A stretch of DNA of 6,325 nt from Ignavibacteria bacterium (GTDB lineage: Bacteria; Bacteroidota; Ignavibacteria; Ignavibacteriales; Ignavibacteriaceae). Under the pieces are notes generated by a model. It did not search any database. It worked only from the letters and a program-made list of their open reading frames with translations, and was not told the origin of the DNA. Made by a program: the position numbers and the translations under genes. Below, piece by piece: positions 1-6,142 of the stretch. Numbering within the stretch: position 1 is the first letter of the stretch; each line of letters opens with the position of its first letter. The DNA is taken from contig JAUSIA010000159.1 in NCBI GenBank assembly GCA_030648225.1, forward strand, positions 1-6,325, read 5' to 3'.

Positions 1-20
1 ATGACTTTATTGAAATAAAT

Positions 21-189
21 AAGTCTCCCTTTAGCAAAGGGAGACAGTCACGACGAAGTCGGGACAGAGGGATTCCTACGCGCGTTACATTATGCGCAAA
101 TTTGTACAAGCAGCCCCCACGCAAATCTCCCTGATTTTATCTTCGCTAAAATCTTGTCCTTCTTTGCTAAAGAGGGAATCTTTTTTTTT
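21..189. repeat. Composite palindromic repeat element (MITE-like or REP-like)
   Basis: Two arms face each other and are imperfect inverted copies. The left arm (about 21-77) holds a perfect 10-bp hairpin, GTCTCCCTTT at 23-32 against 36-45 with loop AGC, followed by a second hairpin, CGAC-GAA-GTCG at 51-61. The right arm (about 122-185) holds GATTTTA/TAAAATC around TCTTCGC at 133-153, then a hairpin at 157-177 with loop GCT. The reverse complement of the right arm shares TTTAGCAAAG, a central CGAAG and AGGGA with the left arm in the same order. The middle (78-121) contains the small palindrome TTGTACAA (102-109). No transposase is present. Dispersed, non-coding palindromic units are common in AT-rich FCB-group genomes; calling this one mobile is inference. 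The exact ends are uncertain. Confidence 0.6.
157..189 (+). terminator. Intrinsic terminator-like hairpin with T9 tract
   Basis: A stem of nine pairs (157-165 with 169-177, including one G-T pair) closes on the three-base loop GCT. It is followed by AATC-like spacing and an uninterrupted run of nine T's at 181-189. This is the geometry of a rho-independent terminator for plus-strand transcription. It would end transcripts coming from the gene to the left of the window and insulate coaD. The hairpin is also the outer end of the repeat element, so termination may be a by-product of the repeat's structure. Confidence 0.45.
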
Positions 190-300
190 ATCACCGCTAT
201 CGGTCAAATTTCCTGCAAAATATTTTTTACCTTCAACCATTCCATAAAATAATTTTTCTCCTTATGTTTATACATCATCAACATTCCATTTAAGGTTGAA
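190..300 (+). promoter_or_regulatory. coaD leader with weak ribosome binding site
   Basis: This AT-rich stretch separates the repeat element from coaD. AAGG at 292-295 lies five bases before the ATG and is the only Shine-Dalgarno-like match. Weak candidate -10 hexamers occur (TAAAAT at 245-250, TATACA at 269-274), but neither has a good -35 partner at 16-18 bp. A 4-bp hairpin ACCG/CGGT sits at 193-204. The promoter of coaD probably lies here because the T9 terminator-like hairpin precedes it, but I cannot place it precisely. Confidence 0.3.
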
Positions 301-801
301 ATGAGAAAAGTAATCTACCCCGGCACATTTGACCCTGTTACTTATGGACATATTGATATTATAAAAAGAGCAATTGATCTTTTTGATTCTGTTGCTGTAA
401 CTGTTGCAATCAATCCAACAAAAGAACCACTTTTTACTTTGAAAGAAAGAGTTGAAATGTTAAAGGAAAGTTTATCTGATTATGATAATGTAACTGTTGA
501 ATCATTTGATGGATTGGTTGTTGATTATGCAAAAAAGGTTAATGCAATCGGAATTATCAGGGGGTTGCGTGCATTAAGTGATTTTGAATATGAATTCCAG
601 ATGGCATTAATGAACAGGAAGCTTGCAAATGATATTGCAACTATATTTCTAATGCCTCACGAAAAATACACCTATCTTAATTCTTCAATAGTTAGAAATC
701 TTGCCAGTCTTAACAGTGATGTAAGTGATTTTGTCCCCCCTGAAGTTCAGAAAGCTTTTAAGAAAAAGTTTTCTAAGAAACGAAGATTATCACATAAGTG
801 A
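301..801 (+). CDS. coaD: Phosphopantetheine adenylyltransferase
   Basis: CoaD transfers AMP from ATP to 4'-phosphopantetheine, giving dephospho-CoA, the penultimate step of coenzyme A synthesis in the cytoplasm. The 166-residue length is normal for the bacterial family. Visible motifs of the nucleotidyltransferase fold are PGTFDPVTYGH (residues 7-17, with the T-x-G-H signature at 14-17), NPTK with Lys41 at the position of the family's conserved substrate-contacting lysine, RGLR-x-x-SDFEYE (87-98), and NSSIVR (127-132) matching the ISSS-x-x-R nucleotide loop. The C-terminus is strongly basic (FKKKFSKKRRLSHK), a small species-specific tail. The ATG start puts the first beta strand at the usual distance from the GTFDP motif, and a weak AAGG precedes it. 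In many bacteria coaD follows the 16S rRNA methyltransferase gene rsmD, but the upstream gene is outside this window. Identification is firm. Confidence 0.97.
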   Translation: MRKVIYPGTFDPVTYGHIDIIKRAIDLFDSVAVTVAINPTKEPLFTLKERVEMLKESLSDYDNVTVESFDGLVVDYAKKVNAIGIIRGLRALSDFEYEFQMALMNRKLANDIATIFLMPHEKYTYLNSSIVRNLASLNSDVSDFVPPEVQKAFKKKFSKKRRLSHK

Positions 802-828
802 TATAGTTTAAACATCTGCATCCCTTTA

Positions 829-850
829 ATTTGTAATTTTAATTACAAAT
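829..850. repeat. Perfect 22-bp inverted repeat between coaD and the AsmA-like gene
   Basis: ATTTGTAATT at 829-838 and AATTACAAAT at 841-850 are exact reverse complements separated by TT. It lies 28 bp after the coaD stop and 29 bp before the next ATG. All but one pair per arm are A-T, and no T-run follows, so it is a poor intrinsic terminator. A symmetrical operator for a dimeric regulator, or a weak mRNA hairpin between two genes, are the alternatives. Function is unknown. Confidence 0.45.
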
Positions 851-878
851 CATATTAATTAAATCATTTTAATTTTTA

Positions 879-2561
879 ATGAGCAAAAGGACAAATAACC
901 CGGATAATATTTTTTTAAAAACCTGGAACTGCACATTTTGCAGAATAAGTTTAATTCTTTTTACTTCCGTTTTGCTTCTGTTATTTCTTATATCTGTATT
1001 GGCTAACCCGATTTTAAACTTAATTGTGAAACCTCAAATTATTAATTCAGTAAATAGGGATGGCAAGATTGATCTTCAAATAGAATTTCTTGATTACTCC
1101 TTATTTCAAAACGCGCTTACAAGCTATAAAACTATTTTAACTTTAACAGATTCAACAGGATTGGCGAAAGATTCAACATCCATTATAATTCCTTATTCAA
1201 CTATAAATGGAATTAATTGGATTACTCTTCTTTTTGGAAGCGGATATACGTTTGGTAATTTAATTATTGATAATCCTGAAATCAGGATAAAGAATTTTAT
1301 TTATCCGGAAAACCAGATGCAAAAAAATAATTCACCAGGTAATACAGTAAAATCATCATCAATTGCACAACAAATTACCAATATCTTGCCAGATGAATTA
1401 AATCCTTTGAAGATTAGTAAAATAGTTATTAATTCTGCAAACCTAATCAAAATTATTCAGGATGAAAATAAAACAGTAGATTCAGTTAAGAACATATCAA
1501 TTTCTATTTCAGATTTAAATCTTAATAAAGATTTTAACTATAAAGATGATGAAAATTCTATAATTGGTAATTATGAAATAAGAATAAAAGAATTTCATCA
1601 GAAAATGTCCGGACCTGGCTATGATTTAAAAATTTCCTCAATAACTGCCTCAGGTAATTCTTCTGAATTAAAGATAAAAGAATTGATTTTTCAGCCTTAT
1701 ATATCAGATGAAGAATTCTTTAAGGGGGATAAGTACCGACGAGATAGATGGATTGCAAAAATACCTGAGATAACTGTACATCAAACAGACTTAATAAAAT
1801 TTCTGAATGAAAATATAATTTCTATAAGCAGTTTAAATATTCCCAATTTTAGAATTGAAATCTTTACTAACAGAAGGCTTCCTATTGATCCTGCTTCAAA
1901 TCCTGAAATGCCTCATGAAATTATGTCATCACTCAGTTTCGGAATAGAAATAGGAAAGTTTCAAACAGATAATTCATTAATTATTCTTGAATCTGTAATG
2001 CCTAATGTAGAAAGAAGAGCACATTTGGAATTCACAAATGTAAATGCTCTAATACATAACATAAGTAATACGCAAAGAAAGCAAACAAAGGATAATCCAT
2101 ATATAATTACCGCTTCCGGAAATCTGCAAGGCGAAGGAAAAATTAATATTAAATTGAATTATCCGCTTTTATCGGAACAGCTTAATTTTAATTATAAAGG
2201 TTCATTAGGAGAGATGGATGCTAAGCTGTTTAATTCTCATCTGGAAGTTGAAGATAAAACACACATAGAATCAGGTAAAATAGTCCAGGCAACTTTTAGT
2301 TCTGAGGTCAGAAACGGAATTGCTTTTGTAAATATTATTCCTATTTATAATAATCTTAAATTAAAAATACTTGATGAGGAGAGTACAGAAATGAGAGGGC
2401 TTGCAACGTTATTAATAAATGCAAAAATAAGAGAATCTAATCCTGACGAAGAAGGAAAAATTAAAAGCGCTAATATTAACTATAAAAGAAAACCAAGTGA
2501 TACTTTTTTGGATGTAATCTTGCTTGCTTTGCTAAAAGGACTTGGTGAAGTGGGATTCTGA
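879..2561 (+). CDS. AsmA-like membrane-anchored envelope protein
   Basis: This 560-residue protein begins with a short basic segment and one strong hydrophobic helix (about residues 22-42), then about 510 residues of beta-rich, alternating polar/hydrophobic sequence without cysteine clusters or catalytic motifs. This is the architecture of AsmA-family (AsmA/TamB/YhdP type) proteins: an N-terminal inner-membrane anchor and a long periplasmic beta groove. Two regions support it. Residues 50-140 follow the family's first repeat (amphipathic strand, 'I-N-W-I-T-L-L-F-G' loop, then 'NLIIDNPEIRI'). The last 28 residues (NYKRKPSDTFLD followed by a hydrophobic LLKGLGEV segment) resemble the conserved tail of DUF748/AsmA-like proteins. 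Related proteins are implicated in phospholipid traffic and outer-membrane homeostasis; the exact role here is unknown. The ATG has no clear Shine-Dalgarno sequence; it is chosen because the anchor starts about 20 residues downstream. It could be co-transcribed with coaD (77-bp gap). Confidence 0.65.
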   Translation: MSKRTNNPDNIFLKTWNCTFCRISLILFTSVLLLLFLISVLANPILNLIVKPQIINSVNRDGKIDLQIEFLDYSLFQNALTSYKTILTLTDSTGLAKDSTSIIIPYSTINGINWITLLFGSGYTFGNLIIDNPEIRIKNFIYPENQMQKNNSPGNTVKSSSIAQQITNILPDELNPLKISKIVINSANLIKIIQDENKTVDSVKNISISISDLNLNKDFNYKDDENSIIGNYEIRIKEFHQKMSGPGYDLKISSITASGNSSELKIKELIFQPYISDEEFFKGDKYRRDRWIAKIPEITVHQTDLIKFLNENIISISSLNIPNFRIEIFTNRRLPIDPASNPEMPHEIMSSLSFGIEIGKFQTDNSLIILESVMPNVERRAHLEFTNVNALIHNISNTQRKQTKDNPYIITASGNLQGEGKINIKLNYPLLSEQLNFNYKGSLGEMDAKLFNSHLEVEDKTHIESGKIVQATFSSEVRNGIAFVNIIPIYNNLKLKILDEESTEMRGLATLLINAKIRESNPDEEGKIKSANINYKRKPSDTFLDVILLALLKGLGEVGF

Positions 2562-2655
2562 TTATTATTTCCTTCTTTATAATCTATATTATTTGTAATT
2601 TTTCTTCAGGTAATCAGGCATCTATAAAACTAAAACCAAGTGGAGAAATTATTTA

Positions 2656-3894
2656 ATGAGAATTATTTTCTTATTAATCCTTGCTGCATCTTTATCTTTT
2701 TCTTCCTGCATGAAAGAAACAAAAGAACCGAAAGAAACAAAAAGAATACTAACTGATGAAGAGTTACACGCTAAAGCAGATTCTCTTGCAAAATATATTA
2801 TTATCGTTGATAGTCATATAGACGTTCCTTACAGATTAGGAGAAAAATGGGAAGATATTTCCCAAAGAACAATAAACGGTGATTTTGATTACCCGCGTGC
2901 AAAACGCGGAGGACTTAAGACAGCTTTTATGTCCATTTATGTTCCTCCCAAATATGAAGGAACCGGTAAATCGAAAAAAGTTGCCGATAACATTATTTCA
3001 TTAGTTGAAGATATTGCAAATAAACACCCGAATAAATTTGCTTTGGCTTATTCAGTTGCCGATGTAACAAAACAGTTTAATGCAGGTGTTATTTCTTTTG
3101 CTTTGGGAATGGAGAATGGTTCTCCTATTGAAGGCAAGCTTGAAAACCTTAAACATTTTTACAATAAAGGAATAAGATATATCACTCTTGCTCATTCTAA
3201 AAATAATCATATTTGTGATTCATCTTACGAAACAAAGAAAAAGTGGAATGGCTTAAGTCCTTTTGGTGAACAGGTGGTAAAAGAGATGAACAGTCTCGGA
3301 ATTATGGTTGATGTTTCGCATATCTCCGATAGTGCTTTTTATGATGTTATAAATCTATCTAAGGCGCCTGTGATTGCTTCGCATTCAGCCTGCAGGCATT
3401 TTACTCCCGGCTGGGAACGGAATATGTCTGATGAAATGATTAAAGCACTTGCAAAGAATGGTGGTGTTATCCAGATAAATTTTGGTTCTTCATTTTTGAT
3501 TGATAAGATCAGGAAAAAAGAGGAGCGAAACGATAGTTATGTTAGAAATTATATTAAAGATAATGATTTGATTTCTGAAGAAGCCAACGAATTCAGAAGA
3601 GAGTTTTTGAAAGAAAATCATCCCGGCTATGCCGATGTTAAAGATGTTGTTGCTCATATTGATCATGTAGTTAAGTTAGTTGGAATAGATTATGTTGGAC
3701 TTGGGTCTGATTTTGAAGGAGTCGGCGATTCCTTACCTGAAGGATTAAAAGATGTTTCCCAATATCCTAACCTGATTTATGAATTACTTAAAGCAGGATA
3801 TTCAGACGAAGATATTAAAAAGATTTGTTCTGGAAATCTTTTAAAAGTCTGGTCAGCAGTTGAGCAGTTTGCTAAGAATTCAACACAAAACTAA
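2656..3894 (+). CDS. Membrane dipeptidase (peptidase family M19), lipoprotein
   Basis: M19 (renal dipeptidase-like) enzymes are TIM-barrel, two-zinc hydrolases that cleave dipeptides, often with a D-residue at the C-terminal side. Metal ligands are all visible: His54 and Asp56 in VDSHIDVP, Glu153 in GMENG (the bridging glutamate), His222 in VDVSH and His243 in ASHSACR; Arg247 and Asp352 (GLGSDFEG) match substrate-binding and catalytic positions, and HIDHV precedes the latter. Residues 1-18 form a lipoprotein signal peptide ending at FSSC, so cleavage before Cys18 and lipidation are expected, followed by a K/E/T-rich linker; the enzyme should be anchored outside the cytoplasm. The length of 412 is normal with this extension. 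GGAG at 2642-2645 sits ten bases before the ATG. A likely role is recycling of peptides from the envelope or the medium; the natural substrate cannot be read from sequence. Confidence 0.93.
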   Translation: MRIIFLLILAASLSFSSCMKETKEPKETKRILTDEELHAKADSLAKYIIIVDSHIDVPYRLGEKWEDISQRTINGDFDYPRAKRGGLKTAFMSIYVPPKYEGTGKSKKVADNIISLVEDIANKHPNKFALAYSVADVTKQFNAGVISFALGMENGSPIEGKLENLKHFYNKGIRYITLAHSKNNHICDSSYETKKKWNGLSPFGEQVVKEMNSLGIMVDVSHISDSAFYDVINLSKAPVIASHSACRHFTPGWERNMSDEMIKALAKNGGVIQINFGSSFLIDKIRKKEERNDSYVRNYIKDNDLISEEANEFRREFLKENHPGYADVKDVVAHIDHVVKLVGIDYVGLGSDFEGVGDSLPEGLKDVSQYPNLIYELLKAGYSDEDIKKICSGNLLKVWSAVEQFAKNSTQN

Positions 3895-3919
3895 TTATAA
3901 TTTCATTCTAAAAATTTTA

Positions 3920-3948
3920 AAAAGATGATTTTGTTATAATCTTCTTTT
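3920..3948 (+). terminator. AT-rich hairpin after the dipeptidase gene, overlapping a -10-like sequence
   Basis: The arms AAAAGATGATT (3920-3930) and AATCTTCTTTT (3938-3948) pair in ten of eleven positions with one T-T mismatch and a seven-base loop. It begins 25 bp after the dipeptidase stop and ends in four T's, so it could act as a weak terminator, in either direction because the 5' arm starts with A's. Only two G-C pairs are present, which makes it weak. The same bases contain TGTTATAAT (3932-3940), an exact extended -10 match, so the stretch could instead be the aminotransferase promoter, with no good -35. The two readings are hard to separate. Confidence 0.3.
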
Positions 3949-3989
3949 AAATTTGCCGCTGTCAATATTTTTATACCTGTTTATTCCTT

Positions 3990-3994
3990 AGAGG
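3990..3994 (+). promoter_or_regulatory. Shine-Dalgarno sequence that fixes the TTG start of the aminotransferase
   Basis: AGAGG ends six bases before the TTG at 4001, which is standard spacing and the best ribosome binding site in the window. There is no ATG or GTG in frame nearby that would give a sensible N-terminus, and the protein started at this TTG lines up with the family from its first residues. Confidence 0.75.
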
Positions 3995-4000
3995 TAATAC

Positions 4001-5194
4001 TTGAACAAATTATCTGAGTTAATCTCATCAATAGAAGAGAGCAGGACGGTTGCGATATCCTCCCTGGCTAAAAGATTAAAAGCCGAAGGGAAAAACGTTT
4101 TAAATTTCAGTGCGGGCGAACCTGATTTTAATACTCCTGATTTTATTAAAGAAGCAGCTATCAAAGCAATTCAAAATAACTTTACTACTTATACCCCCAA
4201 TGAAGGATATCCGGATCTTTTAAAAGCCATAATAAAAAAATTCAAAGATGATAATGGTCTTGATTTCAAACCGGAAAATATACTTGTATCAAATGGAGTA
4301 AAGCACTCTTTATATAATGTTTTAATGGCTATTTGCAATCCGGGAGATGAAATTATTTTTCAATCACCATACTGGGTAAGTTACCCTGAAATGACTAAAC
4401 TCGTTAAAGGTAATTCTGTGATAATAAATGCGGGCGTAGAGAAAAATTATAAAATAAGTGCAGAAGATCTTGAAAAAACTATAACACCCAGAACTAAGGT
4501 CTTCATTTTTAATACACCCTCAAATCCTACCGGTGCAGTTTATTCAAAAGATGAAATTCTGGCTTTTGCAGAAGTGCTTAAGGATAAAGAGATATACATT
4601 ATTTCAGATGAAATATATGAGAAGATAATTTTTGATGGAGAAAAACATTTTTGTATAGGAACAATAGAACATCTTAAAGAGAAAACCATAACCGTAAATG
4701 GTGTAAGCAAAGCCTATGCTATGACCGGCTGGAGAATTGGTTATGCAGGTGGACCAAAAGAAATTATAAAGCTTGCAAGAAATCTTCAGAGCCACTCTAC
4801 TTCAAATGCCTGCTCAATTTCCCAGGCTGCATCTTATGCTGCATTATCCCAGCCTACAGATGAAATTGATAAAATGGTTAAAGAGTTCAGACAGAGAAGA
4901 GATTTTATAGTTGCTGAATTAAATAAAATTAAGGGAATAAAATGTCCTTTACCAAAAGGAGCATTTTATGTCTTTTATGATGTCAGTTCTTACTACGGAA
5001 AACAAGCTAATGGATTTGAAATAAAAGATTCAACAAGCTTTTGTAATTATCTTCTCAATGAACAAAATGTTGGTTTAGTTCCGGGAATTGCTTTTGGTAA
5101 TGATAATTGCGTTCGTATGTCTTATGCCTGCTCTCAATCCCAGATAGAAGAAGGATTGGAAAGAATTAATAAAACCCTGGTAAAGTTTCATTAA
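4001..5194 (+). CDS. PLP-dependent aspartate aminotransferase, class Ib (possibly aspartate/prephenate aminotransferase)
   Basis: This 397-residue fold-type I enzyme moves an amino group from aspartate or glutamate to a 2-oxo acid in the cytoplasm. Family residues are complete: AGEPDF (38-43), YTPNEG (64-69), the aromatic ring-stacking SPYWVSYPEM (122-131), NTPSNPTG with Asn175 (171-178), SDEIYE with Asp203 and Tyr206 for the pyridoxal ring, GVSKAYAMTGWRIGY with Schiff-base Lys237 and phosphate-binding Arg245, and Arg372 in CVRMSYA for the substrate carboxylate. Lys101 in NGVKHSLYN sits at the position of the Thermus-type lysine that recognises acidic side chains, which favours aspartate specificity. 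Class Ib enzymes from several bacteria, including Chlorobi, also use prephenate to make arogenate; that activity is possible here but not shown. The TTG start gives the same N-terminal length as the Thermus enzyme. Its stop overlaps that of the convergent aroE. Confidence 0.93.
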   Translation: MNKLSELISSIEESRTVAISSLAKRLKAEGKNVLNFSAGEPDFNTPDFIKEAAIKAIQNNFTTYTPNEGYPDLLKAIIKKFKDDNGLDFKPENILVSNGVKHSLYNVLMAICNPGDEIIFQSPYWVSYPEMTKLVKGNSVIINAGVEKNYKISAEDLEKTITPRTKVFIFNTPSNPTGAVYSKDEILAFAEVLKDKEIYIISDEIYEKIIFDGEKHFCIGTIEHLKEKTITVNGVSKAYAMTGWRIGYAGGPKEIIKLARNLQSHSTSNACSISQAASYAALSQPTDEIDKMVKEFRQRRDFIVAELNKIKGIKCPLPKGAFYVFYDVSSYYGKQANGFEIKDSTSFCNYLLNEQNVGLVPGIAFGNDNCVRMSYACSQSQIEEGLERINKTLVKFH

Positions 5195-6063
5195 TTTTTT
5201 ATTACCATCATTAAAGATCTCTGTAGCTCATCAACGGGTACTTTTTCTCCTGTCCACAATTCAAATGATTTTGCTGCCTGGTGTACAAGCATTTTAACTC
5301 CATCAAGAACAATTGCCCCATTTGATGCAGCCAACTGTAATAATTTTGTTTCGGGAGGATTATAAACAAGATCAAAAACAAGCTGATCTTTCACAAAAGA
5401 ATCACCCAAAGAAGTGATTACATCATCACTATACGGGAACATGCCAACAGATGTTGCATTAACAATTAATTTGCTGTCTTTAAAAACTTTAACAAGATCG
5501 GGAGGAAATAATTCACGCGTTTTGATTGAAGTATATTTCATCTTTGCGCTGAAATAATTTTTCAGAGCTTCTGCTCTTTGTTCTGTTCTGTTGATAATAA
5601 AAATTTTCTTTGGTTTAAAATGCCTTATCAAAGCATAAATAACAGCACGCGCTCCACCGCCTGCTCCCACAATACAAACATCTTTCCCGCTTATGTCATT
5701 TTTATACGGCATTAAAGCAGCAAGCACTCCATCAACATCGGTATTGTATCCATTTAGTTTACCCATTTCATTAACCACTGTATTAACAGAACCGATAATA
5801 GATGCTTCTTCAGATACATTATTTAAAAACTGTATTATATTTTCTTTGTGGGGAATTGTTACATTAAAACCTTTAATGTTTAAAGCAATCATCCCCCGCA
5901 AAGCATTTCTCAAATTAGCCGAAGGAACATCGAAAGGGAGATAAATATAATCCAGGTTTTTCATCTGAAGAGCAACATTATGAATATAAGGAGAGTAAGT
6001 TTGCTTTATAGGATGACCAAGTAAGCCGAGCAATTTAGTATTTAAATGAAAAGTATCTTTCAT
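5191..6063 (-). CDS. aroE: Shikimate 5-dehydrogenase
   Basis: AroE reduces 3-dehydroshikimate to shikimate with NADPH, the fourth step of the shikimate pathway. The 290-residue protein has both domains. The N-terminal substrate domain shows GHPIKQTYSPYIHN (16-29), NVTIPHK with catalytic Lys73, and NTDVDG with catalytic Asp109. The C-terminal Rossmann domain shows GAGGGARA (133-140), NRTEQRA (158-164; the arginine after NRT is typical of NADP binding), NATSVGM (202-208), and MLVHQAAKSFELWTG with Gln262 at the end of the active site. The first serine of the usual S-x-S shikimate-binding pair is Thr22 here, a conservative change. The ATG has no Shine-Dalgarno sequence; it is chosen because the protein reaches LLGLLGHPI at the usual distance. 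A TPR gene lies 79 bp upstream on the same strand, so the two may be co-transcribed. Confidence 0.97.
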   Translation of the reverse strand: MKDTFHLNTKLLGLLGHPIKQTYSPYIHNVALQMKNLDYIYLPFDVPSANLRNALRGMIALNIKGFNVTIPHKENIIQFLNNVSEEASIIGSVNTVVNEMGKLNGYNTDVDGVLAALMPYKNDISGKDVCIVGAGGGARAVIYALIRHFKPKKIFIINRTEQRAEALKNYFSAKMKYTSIKTRELFPPDLVKVFKDSKLIVNATSVGMFPYSDDVITSLGDSFVKDQLVFDLVYNPPETKLLQLAASNGAIVLDGVKMLVHQAAKSFELWTGEKVPVDELQRSLMMVIKN

Positions 6064-6142
6064 ATTTTTATAATAGAGAAATCTTCTTAATGTAATCTCA
6101 ACTGAATAAAAATTCTGAAGCCCGGGTGAGAGAAATTAAAAA

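Noticed and set aside
1..18. Tail of an upstream gene (frame 1 reads MTLLK then TAA at 16-18; frame 3 reads DFIEINK and continues into the repeat)
   Set aside because: Either frame could be the end of a gene such as rsmD, but six or seven codons cannot decide it, so no partial gene is annotated.
1..190. CRISPR array or toxin-antitoxin locus at the left edge
   Set aside because: The repeated cores are inverted, not direct, with no regular spacers, and no protein of either kind is encoded.
4604..4795. 63-codon minus-strand open frame inside the aminotransferase
   Set aside because: It is antisense to the region encoding SDEIYE and the Schiff-base lysine of a clearly real gene, and its translation shows no recognisable domain.
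5693..5944. 83-codon plus-strand open frame inside aroE
   Set aside because: It is antisense to the conserved NVTIPHK and NTDVDG region of aroE and has no recognisable features of its own.
6064..6142. Possible terminator or promoter between the TPR gene and aroE on the minus strand
   Set aside because: A CCCGGG palindrome (6121-6126) lacks an extended stem and T-run. A TATTAT-like -10 lies just before the aroE ATG, but its TTGAGA partner is about 20 bp away, too far for a convincing promoter.
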